Shown in pieces: positions 1 to 5,070 of a stretch of DNA of 7,360 nucleotides. Each line of letters opens with the position of its first letter. Within the stretch, counting starts at the first letter, position 1. The stretch is from Peptococcaceae bacterium. GTDB taxonomy: Bacteria; Bacillota; Peptococcia; Peptococcales; Peptococcaceae. The position numbers and the translations under genes were made by a program. The notes under the pieces were generated by a model that saw only the letters and a program-made list of their open reading frames with translations, searched no databases and had not been told where the DNA came from. The stretch spans positions 1 to 7,360 of the forward strand of contig CAAEKP010000086.1 of the NCBI GenBank assembly GCA_900756555.1. The letters run 5' to 3'.

Positions 1-242
1 CGTGGTCTGTCATTGGAACGGCGGTTCAGGCAGTAAGCGCAGTCATAGACACAGTTGTTGGTCATCAGAATTTTTAACAGCGAGATGCACCGTCCATCCG
101 CAGTAAAGGAATGGCAGATGCCAGCTTTGGCAGCAGAGCCGATAGTGCCTTTTGGCCCCTGACGGGTGGAGCCGGAAGAGGAGCAGGACACATCATATTT
201 GGCGGCATCCGCTAAAATTTTTAGTTTTTCCATCAGATTCAT
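1..242 (-). CDS. Radical SAM protein of the DNA modification/repair type, N-terminal part (partial)
   Basis: The first 80 codons of a gene that leaves the window at its left edge. The protein starts MNLMEKLKILADAAKYDVSC and carries the radical-SAM iron-sulfur motif CxxxCxxC (Cys64, Cys68, Cys71, read as CVYDCAYC), where three cysteines bind a 4Fe-4S cluster that cleaves S-adenosylmethionine. The Cys-rich N-terminus (C20, C43, C52) with the segment CSSSGSTRQG ahead of the motif matches, from memory, the family annotated 'putative DNA modification/repair radical SAM protein', usually encoded next to a uracil-DNA-glycosylase-like partner. That partner would lie outside this window. The start at 242 is chosen because AGGAG (250-254, minus strand) sits 7 nt upstream; an in-frame ATG at 233 is the alternative. 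Biochemical function of the family is unproven. Family assignment fairly sure, role inferred. Confidence 0.8.
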   Translation of the reverse strand, partial: MNLMEKLKILADAAKYDVSCSSSGSTRQGPKGTIGSAAKAGICHSFTADGRCISLLKILMTNNCVYDCAYCLNRRSNDRP

Positions 243-268
243 AGTAGTTCTCCTGCAAGATTGGATAC

Positions 269-297
269 AAAACAGAATATTTGTTTGATTTTATAAT
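269..297 (+). promoter_or_regulatory. Possible comF-like gene promoter, overlapping the divergent promoter
   Basis: A perfect -10 element TATAAT lies at 292-297 on the plus strand, on top of the minus-strand -10 (298-293). The -35 position (269-274, AAAACA) is poor. If used, transcription starts near 304, about 47 nt before the TTG start of the ComF-like gene. Because the two -10 elements share bases, the divergent promoters could not be open together. Confidence 0.35.
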
Positions 298-321
298 AAA
301 ACATTTGTTTGTTCTTGGCAA
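293..321 (-). promoter_or_regulatory. Promoter of the radical SAM gene
   Basis: Read on the minus strand: TTGCCA (321-316), exactly 17 nt, then TATTAT (298-293). Each element has one mismatch to the housekeeping consensus. Transcription would start near 286, giving a leader of about 44 nt before the ATG at 242. Confidence 0.65.
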
Positions 322-350
322 GAGTAAATTATAGAAATGAGGCGATATTT

Positions 351-1064
351 TTGCACTATGAAGATTGCTTATGGTGGGCGCAAAAGCTGTATGAGATGTT
401 CTTTCCGCTACCAGCCGTGTGTCCTGTTTGTTTGCGGCGGCAGCCACGTTTGCAGGTCTGTGAGAATTGTCGGGCAGAGGCTTTGAGCAAACGCAGTAAT
501 CATGGACAGTGCCAGCGTTGCCATAGTTTTGGCGTGTATAGTGACAGCTGCCACAGTTGTCAGCAATGGCCGAACTATTTGCGGGGCAACGTGGCTATCT
601 GGCCGTATCAGCAGGGATGGCAGCAAGCCATTCTGGATTTTAAGTTTCGCAACAAGCCGTGGCTGGCGGAAGCTTTAGCGGCAGAACTGCTTCCGTTTCT
701 TCCCGCTGATTATGATTTGCTGGTGCCAGTGCCGCTGCATCCCAAACGAATGCAGGAGCGAGGCTATAATCAGAGTGCGCTGTTGGCTCAAATGATATCC
801 CGCTATAGTGGCATTCCGTGGCAGAATAGTTTACAGCGGGTACGCAATACACCACATCAGACAGGCTTGAGCCGTAATCAGCGCTTACAGAATCTGGACG
901 GTGCTTTTGATTTGTGTAAGAAGATTGATGTAACGGGTAAACGAATACTGCTGGTGGATGATGTATTTACCACAGGCACCACTTTACGAGCCTGTGCAGG
1001 GGTGTTACATCGGTATGGCGCGAAAGAAATTTATGGCGTTACCTTAGCCAGCGGCTGGGCGTGA
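351..1064 (+). CDS. comF: ComF-like amidophosphoribosyltransferase-fold protein
   Basis: A 237-residue protein of ComF family length. The N-terminal part (24-70) has four CxxC pairs (C24/C27, C37/C40, C54/C57, C67/C70), a double zinc ribbon. The C-terminal part is a phosphoribosyltransferase fold: PVPLHPKRMQERGYNQSALL (126-145), the family motif RNTPHQTGLSRNQR (165-178), and the PRPP-binding loop ILLVDDVFTTGTT (199-211) with its acidic pair D203-D204. ComF acts in DNA uptake during natural transformation in Bacillus and in related DNA processing in other bacteria; its enzymatic substrate is unsettled. The start is uncertain: TTG at 351 has GAGG (339-342) 8 nt upstream and gives the usual ComF N-terminus, TTG at 309 would add 14 residues, and the first in-frame ATG (396) lacks a good ribosome-binding site. 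It stands alone, divergent from the radical SAM gene, with no other competence gene visible. Confidence 0.88.
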   Translation: MHYEDCLWWAQKLYEMFFPLPAVCPVCLRRQPRLQVCENCRAEALSKRSNHGQCQRCHSFGVYSDSCHSCQQWPNYLRGNVAIWPYQQGWQQAILDFKFRNKPWLAEALAAELLPFLPADYDLLVPVPLHPKRMQERGYNQSALLAQMISRYSGIPWQNSLQRVRNTPHQTGLSRNQRLQNLDGAFDLCKKIDVTGKRILLVDDVFTTGTTLRACAGVLHRYGAKEIYGVTLASGWA

Positions 1065-1097
1065 TGCGATGAAAGACTAATATTTCTAGTGCTTATA

Positions 1098-1126
1098 TTG
1101 AAGAATAGTAAGAATTTTTGTATAAT
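1098..1126 (+). promoter_or_regulatory. Promoter of the coiled-coil gene
   Basis: TTGAAG (1098-1103), 17-nt spacer, perfect TATAAT (1121-1126). The predicted start of transcription is about 1133, exactly at the first bases of the AGGAGG ribosome-binding site, so the leader would be only about 16 nt. Confidence 0.7.
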
Positions 1127-1148
1127 GAGCAAAGGAGGTGAATGTACT

Positions 1149-1481
1149 ATGGAAACACAAGTTGCACTTGCTACAATTTTATCTGAACTGAAAGCGTTCC
1201 GGCAGGATACCAATGAAAGATTTGCAGGTATTGATTTGCGTTTGGACGTGATGGATGAACGTTTAGACAAATTGGAGGAAAATCAGGAGTTACAGCGAAA
1301 TCAGATTACTTCTTTGCTTCAGGCAATCAATACAGTTGAAAAGAATCAGCATATACAATATCGGGAGCTTTGTGCCAGAATTGATGCAGTGAAGCAGAAC
1401 AATGAAGAACTGCGGGATGTATCTGGGGATATGATGCTGGATATTGCAATGCTAAAGAAACGATATGCATGGTCTGTGTAA
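1149..1481 (+). CDS. Small coiled-coil protein of unknown function
   Basis: A 110-residue soluble protein that I do not recognise as a named family. The ATG at 1149 is chosen over an upstream in-frame start at 1089 because AGGAGGTG (1133-1140) sits 8 nt before it and the promoter -10 (1121-1126) lies inside the longer version. From about residue 12 to 95 the sequence shows a heptad-like pattern rich in Leu/Ile and Glu/Asp/Arg/Lys/Asn/Gln (FAGIDLRLDVMDERLDKLEE, then LLQAINTVEK, then ELCARIDAVK), which predicts a long helix and probable oligomerisation. There is no signal peptide, membrane segment or catalytic motif. The C-terminus MLDIAMLKKRYAWSV is basic. It is a single-gene transcript: own promoter, a weak hairpin downstream, and a DnaA-box cluster starting 4 nt after the stop. 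A link to DNA or to DnaA is only suggested by position. Confidence 0.8.
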   Translation: METQVALATILSELKAFRQDTNERFAGIDLRLDVMDERLDKLEENQELQRNQITSLLQAINTVEKNQHIQYRELCARIDAVKQNNEELRDVSGDMMLDIAMLKKRYAWSV

Positions 1482-1484
1482 AAT

Positions 1485-1602
1485 TTATGCACAGTGTTTC
1501 GACACTTATCAACAATTTCAGTGTCCGACAGTGCCGGAAAAACCGAAGGTTTTTAAAATTATCCACATTATCCACAGATGGGATAGCATGTTCTGTTGAT
1601 AA
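1485..1602. promoter_or_regulatory. Cluster of DnaA boxes
   Basis: Three exact matches to the DnaA box TTATnCACA on the plus strand: 1485-1493 (TTATGCACA), 1559-1567 and 1568-1576 (TTATCCACA twice, directly abutting). Two further boxes of the common variant TTATCAACA lie at 1506-1514 (plus) and 1602-1594 (minus). A one-mismatch site (TTTTACACA) is on the minus strand at 1483-1475. DnaA, the replication initiator and a transcription factor, binds such sites. The cluster sits between the coiled-coil gene and the transporter promoter, and is followed by AT-rich DNA (1603-1715). No dnaA or dnaN gene is in the window, so a DnaA-titration site or DnaA-controlled promoter is more likely than the main origin, although an origin is not excluded. 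Confidence 0.75.
1538..1554 (+). terminator. Weak terminator-like hairpin after the coiled-coil gene
   Basis: Perfect 7-bp inverted repeat AAAAACC-GAA-GGTTTTT. The T-run is part of the stem and only two pairs are G-C, so termination would be modest. The stem works equally on the other strand. Confidence 0.4.
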
Positions 1603-1654
1603 CTATGGTATAAAGTCAGACTTGTAAAAAAGTTGTAAAATAATGCGAAACATC

Positions 1655-1683
1655 TTGCAAAGCATTTGAAGAAGCAGTATTAT
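1655..1683 (+). promoter_or_regulatory. Promoter of the amino-acid binding-protein gene
   Basis: TTGCAA (1655-1660), 17-nt spacer, TATTAT (1678-1683). Transcription would start near 1690, leaving a leader of about 55 nt, too short for a riboswitch. Confidence 0.65.
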
Positions 1684-1693
1684 ACACTTTATA

Positions 1694-1707
1694 TGAAAAC
1701 TATTTCA
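1694..1707. promoter_or_regulatory. Candidate operator palindrome downstream of the transporter promoter
   Basis: TGAAA-ACTA-TTTCA is a perfect 5-bp inverted repeat with a 4-nt spacer, placed a few bases after the predicted start of transcription, where a bound repressor would block the promoter. Its spacing resembles an arginine-repressor half-site pair (TGAAT-N4-ATTCA) with one mismatch in each half. Assignment to ArgR is a guess. Confidence 0.35.
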
Positions 1708-1744
1708 ATCACTGTAAGGGTGAAACATGAGAGGGGTATTTTTG

Positions 1745-2575
1745 ATGAAAAAATTTAGTAAAGTTCTGGTTGCTGGCGTAATGGCTGCCAGCATGGTAAT
1801 GTTTGCAGGCTGCGGTGGCGGCGCTGACAACGCAGACAAAAATGCAGATGCCAATGCAGAAAATGGAGAAGCAATTGTATTGCAGGTTGGTACCAATGCT
1901 GAATTTTCTCCATTTGAATATGTAAATCCAGATGACAATAAAACAATTGAAGGTTTTGACATTGACCTGATTAATGCTATCGCAGAAGACCAGGGCATGA
2001 CTGTTGAAATCAATAACATGGAATTTGATGGCCTGGTAATGGCTGTACAGAGTGGTCAGTTAGATGCTGCCATTGCTGGTATGTCTGTAACTCCAGACAG
2101 AGCAGAACAGGTTGCATTCACTGATACTTACTATGATGCAGGGCTGAACATTGCAGTTGCTGCTGACAATGAAGAAATCAAAAGCGAAGAAGACCTGGCT
2201 GGCAAAGTAGTAGCTTCTCAGCAGGGTACTACCGGCGCTGCGAAATGTGAAGAACTGAAAGCCGCTGGCGTTGTTGCTGAAGTAAAACTGCTGCCAAACA
2301 TCAATGTTTGCATGATGGATATGGCGAACGGCGCTGTTGATGCTGTTATCATGGACATCCCTGTAAACAACAAATATGTAGCAGCTCATCCAGAAGAAAC
2401 AAAAATTGCTGCTGAATTTGTAGTTCCAGAAGGTGAAGAAGAACAGTTTGCTATCGCAGTTGCTAAAGATAACACTGAACTGCTGGAAAAACTGAACGCT
2501 GGTCTGGCTAATGTAAAAGAAAACGGTACCTTTGATGAACTGATGGACAAATACTTCGGCGGAGAAGCTGAATAA
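1745..2575 (+). CDS. Polar amino-acid ABC transporter, substrate-binding lipoprotein
   Basis: A 276-residue family-3 solute-binding protein (SBP_bac_3) that captures a polar amino acid outside the membrane and delivers it to the permease encoded downstream. Residues 1-23 are a lipoprotein signal: MKK, a hydrophobic stretch, then lipobox FAGC with Cys23 as the lipidated residue. A linker rich in Gly/Ala/Asn/Asp (24-42) tethers the domain. Family landmarks are F54-S-P-F57, GFDIDL (70-75), GMSVTPDR (112-119) with Arg119 expected to bind the ligand carboxylate, GTTG (161-164), and Asp204 in MDIPV expected to bind the amino group. The start at 1745 follows GAGGGG (1731-1736) by 8 nt; an ATG at 1727 would add six residues ahead of the signal peptide and has its own AAGGG, so it cannot be excluded. 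Codons look like those of a highly expressed gene. The exact ligand cannot be read from the sequence. Confidence 0.93.
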   Translation: MKKFSKVLVAGVMAASMVMFAGCGGGADNADKNADANAENGEAIVLQVGTNAEFSPFEYVNPDDNKTIEGFDIDLINAIAEDQGMTVEINNMEFDGLVMAVQSGQLDAAIAGMSVTPDRAEQVAFTDTYYDAGLNIAVAADNEEIKSEEDLAGKVVASQQGTTGAAKCEELKAAGVVAEVKLLPNINVCMMDMANGAVDAVIMDIPVNNKYVAAHPEETKIAAEFVVPEGEEEQFAIAVAKDNTELLEKLNAGLANVKENGTFDELMDKYFGGEAE

Positions 2576-2618
2576 TGATTGGTTCTGTTTGGTTACTATC
2601 AACAAACTGAAGAATATG

Positions 2619-2662
2619 AAGTCGAGGACGGGATAACTTCCCTCCCCGACTTTTTTTATTTT
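2619..2662 (+). terminator. Strong terminator between the binding-protein and permease genes
   Basis: A hairpin with outer stem AGTCG/CGACT (2620-2624 with 2647-2651) continues inward through G-C pairs with two mismatches to a TAAC loop, followed by TTTTTTTATTTTT. It should end most transcripts after the binding-protein gene, with some readthrough. Confidence 0.85.
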
Positions 2663-2677
2663 TATGCAAGGAATTTG

Positions 2678-2707
2678 TTGCCATAATACAGTATCATGGA
2701 GTATAAT
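2678..2707 (+). promoter_or_regulatory. Internal promoter for the permease-ATPase pair
   Basis: TTGCCA (2678-2683), 18-nt spacer, perfect TATAAT (2702-2707). Transcription near 2714 would give a leader of about 32 nt before the permease ATG. Confidence 0.6.
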
Positions 2708-2745
2708 AGTAAAAGATTTTGCATAAAAAAGGAGTGTATAGACAA

Positions 2746-3429
2746 ATGATGGATTTTGGGCATCATTTTTGGACTGTTATGCCAAACCTTTGGGTTGGTG
2801 CAACTATTACCATTAAAATTACTGCCATTGCTGTTTGTTTGGGTATGATTATCGGGATGGTTATGGCTTTGTTCAAACTAAGCAAAGTTGGGATACTGCG
2901 CATTATCTCCAATGTTTATATTGAATGTCTGCGCGGAACACCACTGTATGTACAGATTTTACTGTTCCACTTTGGGGTACCTTCCGTTGTGAATTCGGCG
3001 TTTGGTTTGAAAGGGTTTCATTTTTCAGTTATGACTACCGCCATTGTAGTATTCAGTTTGAACAGCAGTGCGTATATTGCGGAAATTTTCCGCGCAGGGA
3101 TTCAGTCTATTGACAAAGGACAGATGGAGGCAGCCCGCTCTTTAGGGATGCCGCATAAACAGGCCATGCAGTATATTATTCTGCCACAGGCTGTAAAACG
3201 AGTAATCCCCCCACTGTGCAACGAATTTATTACTTTGCTGAAAGATACTTCTCTGCTGGCCGTAATCGGTGTAACAGAAATTATGAAAGCGGGGCAGATT
3301 TATGTTTCCAACAGTTTTGCGCCGTTTCCAGCCTATATCGGTGTTGCCTGTGTATATTTGATTCTGACCTTTACCATTTCCCGCGCGGTGGATTACATGG
3401 AACGGAAATGGCATATGAGCGGTAATTAA
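2746..3429 (+). CDS. Polar amino-acid ABC transporter, permease
   Basis: A 227-residue inner-membrane permease of the HisM/GlnP type, which forms the channel through which the bound amino acid enters. Hydrophobic segments lie at about 16-42, 66-82, 94-115, 158-180 and 190-215. The family segment YIECLRGTPLYVQILLFHFG (58-77) is intact. The cytoplasmic coupling helix that docks on the ATPase shows the EAA motif, EAARSLG (128-134) followed by ILPQA (145-149). The ATG at 2746 is preceded by AGGAG (2730-2734) at 11 nt, rather far; a TTG at 2719 or a GTG at 2734 in frame are less likely because they sit at or before that site. The stop codon overlaps the ATPase ribosome-binding site, so the two genes are surely co-transcribed and probably translationally linked. 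Confidence 0.93.
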   Translation: MMDFGHHFWTVMPNLWVGATITIKITAIAVCLGMIIGMVMALFKLSKVGILRIISNVYIECLRGTPLYVQILLFHFGVPSVVNSAFGLKGFHFSVMTTAIVVFSLNSSAYIAEIFRAGIQSIDKGQMEAARSLGMPHKQAMQYIILPQAVKRVIPPLCNEFITLLKDTSLLAVIGVTEIMKAGQIYVSNSFAPFPAYIGVACVYLILTFTISRAVDYMERKWHMSGN

Positions 3430-3441
3430 GGAGGGACAACC

Positions 3442-4164
3442 ATGATTGAAGTAAAAGATTTGCATAAAAGCTATGGAAAACTGAATGTATTGCAGGGTAT
3501 CACAGAAACCATTCAGGATCAGGAGGTTGTCTGCGTAATCGGGCCATCTGGTTCCGGCAAAAGTACCTTCCTGCGGTGTCTGAATCTTCTGGAAATACCA
3601 ACGTCCGGTACTATCGTGATAGATGGTGTGGAAATTACGGACCCTAAAAATGATGTAAATAAGATTCGCGAAAACCTGGGCATGGTGTTCCAGCGGTTTA
3701 ATCTGTTCCCGCACATGAGCGTGCTGGACAATATCACTCTGGCTCCGGTTAAGGTAAAAGGCATGAATAAAGCAGAGGCGGAAAAAGTGGCGATGGAGCT
3801 GCTGAAAAAGGTTGGTCTGGTGGAGAAAGCCAATGTTTACCCGGACAACCTGTCTGGTGGCCAGCAGCAGCGTGTGGCCATTGCCAGAGCATTGGCAATG
3901 CAGCCAAAAATCATGCTGTTTGATGAACCGACTTCCGCGTTGGACCCTGAAATGGTAGGCGAAGTACTGAATGTAATCCGTGATTTAACCAAAGAAGGGA
4001 TGACCATGGTAATCGTGACCCACGAAATGGGCTTTGCCCGGGAAGTAGCTGACCGTGTGCTGTTTATCGACGGCGGCAAAGTGCTGGAACAGGGTACACC
4101 GCAGGAGCTGTTCCAAAACCCGCAGCAGGAAAGAACCAAATCATTTTTGGCAAAAGTATTATGA
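3442..4164 (+). CDS. glnQ: Polar amino-acid ABC transporter, ATP-binding protein
   Basis: A 240-residue ATPase of the GlnQ/HisP class that powers the importer from the cytoplasmic side. All catalytic motifs are intact: Walker A GPSGSGKST (34-42), Q-loop VFQRFNLFPH (82-91) typical of amino-acid importers, signature LSGGQQQR (137-144), Walker B IMLFDEP (157-163) with Glu162, D-loop SALD (165-168), and switch His194 in VTHEM. AAGGAGGG (3428-3435) lies 6 nt before the ATG and only 12 nt separate it from the permease stop. One ATPase gene with one permease gene suggests a permease homodimer. The symbol is by family resemblance; the true substrate (glutamine, arginine, cystine or another polar amino acid) is unknown. 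Confidence 0.94.
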   Translation: MIEVKDLHKSYGKLNVLQGITETIQDQEVVCVIGPSGSGKSTFLRCLNLLEIPTSGTIVIDGVEITDPKNDVNKIRENLGMVFQRFNLFPHMSVLDNITLAPVKVKGMNKAEAEKVAMELLKKVGLVEKANVYPDNLSGGQQQRVAIARALAMQPKIMLFDEPTSALDPEMVGEVLNVIRDLTKEGMTMVIVTHEMGFAREVADRVLFIDGGKVLEQGTPQELFQNPQQERTKSFLAKVL

Positions 4165-4173
4165 TGCCAGACG

Positions 4174-4204
4174 CAGTCGCAGAAATATCTGCGGCTGTTT
4201 TTTT
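4174..4204 (+). terminator. Terminator of the transporter operon
   Basis: A 10-bp stem CAGTCGCAGA/TCTGCGGCTG with one G-T wobble and an AATA loop, followed by seven T (4198-4204). It starts 10 nt after the ATPase stop. Confidence 0.9.
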
Positions 4205-4522
4205 ATATCGTTATTCTCATTTTAAGTATTTTAATCAAAGCGAAAAACTTTATATTGTATTGTTGTTTTTGCCAAAGCGGAAAAATCTTTATTATACAAA
4301 AATAGTATACTGCTGACAACTGCTGTATATTATGACGGGATTATATTTTTACAGTCCAGACAGGCGTGAGAGATTTTGCATAAAGATAAGAAAATAAAAA
4401 TATTCATTCAACCAACGAAAATATACAAAAAGTGCATAAAGTAAATAAAAATACATAAGATGAATTTTATATAAAACACAGGCAATGGATTATTCAAGGC
4501 AGTGTTGAAAAAGATAACAGGA
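4205..4522. other. AT-rich intergenic stretch with imperfect direct repeats
   Basis: No credible gene is present; the only short ORF that begins with ATG (near 4332, 21 codons) has no ribosome-binding site. Two pairs of imperfect direct repeats stand out. CAAAGCGnAAAA occurs at 4236 and 4273 (37 bp apart), each followed by CTTTAT. TGCATAAAG occurs at 4377-4385 and 4433-4441 (56 bp apart), each followed by a similar AAATAAAAATA run. A weak housekeeping-type promoter (TTGCCA 4269-4274, 18 nt, TATACA 4293-4298) could start a long leader for the sigma gene. Confidence 0.45.
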
Positions 4523-4552
4523 TGAAACTTTTCTGAATAAATTTTTATCTAA
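4523..4552 (+). promoter_or_regulatory. Candidate ECF-sigma promoter for the sigma/anti-sigma pair
   Basis: TGAAAC (4523-4528) is the classic -35 of SigM/SigV/SigW-class ECF promoters. After 17 nt comes TATCTAA (4546-4552), matching the TCTAA part of the -10 consensus CGTCTAA but lacking its CG. It lies about 30 nt before the sigma ATG, in the right place for self-activation. Confidence 0.45.
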
Positions 4553-4581
4553 CCCAATGCAGCTGCGAAGGAGGAACAAAC

Positions 4582-5070
4582 ATGGAACAAGAATTAGAGG
4601 CAATCATTGAAGCGCGGTTGATTGCTGATTATAAAAAATTATACAGGCTCGCCTACAGTTATGTGCATAATGAAAACGATGCACTGGATATTGTACAGGA
4701 AAGCGCCTATAAAGCCATAAAAAACGGTCATTCCTTAAAAAAGCCTCAGTATGTGGGGACGTGGATTTATCGTATCGTTATCAATGAATCCATCAGCTTT
4801 CTGCGTAAACACAAGCAGCAGACGGTGGAATTATATGAGGCCGACGGCGAGGTAGAGGATTGCTACGCTGATTTAGATTTGCGACAGGCATTGGAGCAGT
4901 TGGAGCCATTAGACAAGACGGTGGTGGTGCTGCGTTTCTTTGAAGGAATGCAGCTGAATCAGATTGCCCAGACGCTGGATGAAAATTTAAGTACGGTTAA
5001 AAGCCGGTTGTATCGGTCATTGAAGAAACTGAAATTGTCCTTGGCGGATGAAGGAGTGGATTGTATATGA
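4582..5070 (+). CDS. ECF RNA polymerase sigma factor (SigV-like)
   Basis: A 162-residue extracytoplasmic-function sigma factor. Region 2 spans about 16-78: DALDIVQESAYKA (33-45) for core binding and -10 opening, then GTWIYRIVINESISFLRK (59-76). Region 4 spans about 104-155, with a helix-turn-helix from QLNQIAQTL to TVKSRLYRSLKKLK (124-151) that reads the -35 element. No region 1 or 3 is present, as usual for the class. AAGGAGG (4568-4574) lies 7 nt before the ATG. The gene overlaps the next one by ATGA, so sigma and anti-sigma are made together. The partner's DUF3298/RsiV-like domain makes SigV (lysozyme and cell-envelope stress in Bacillus and Enterococcus) the nearest known model. That link rests on the partner, since the sigma factor alone does not settle the subgroup. 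Confidence 0.92.
   Translation: MEQELEAIIEARLIADYKKLYRLAYSYVHNENDALDIVQESAYKAIKNGHSLKKPQYVGTWIYRIVINESISFLRKHKQQTVELYEADGEVEDCYADLDLRQALEQLEPLDKTVVVLRFFEGMQLNQIAQTLDENLSTVKSRLYRSLKKLKLSLADEGVDCI

Noticed and set aside
1493..1506. Small hairpin AGTGT-TTCG-ACACT between two DnaA boxes
   Set aside because: Only 5 bp with no T-tract after it; too short to call a terminator or RNA element.
1485..1720. Chromosomal replication origin
   Set aside because: DnaA boxes and AT-rich DNA are present, but dnaA, dnaN, rpmH or other usual origin neighbours are not seen and no clear unwinding repeat was found. Left as a DnaA-box cluster of unknown role.
2060..2605. 181-codon minus-strand ORF opposite the binding-protein gene
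   Set aside because: It lies antisense to a clearly conserved gene, is Phe/Ser-rich with low complexity, and has no family motif; it is a shadow of the biased codons on the plus strand.
3142..3714. 190-codon minus-strand ORF opposite the permease and ATPase genes
   Set aside because: It spans the junction of two well-supported plus-strand genes and shows no protein family features.
4662..4670. Exact DnaA box (TTATGCACA, minus strand) inside the sigma gene
   Set aside because: A single isolated site within coding sequence is close to chance expectation and has no partner boxes.
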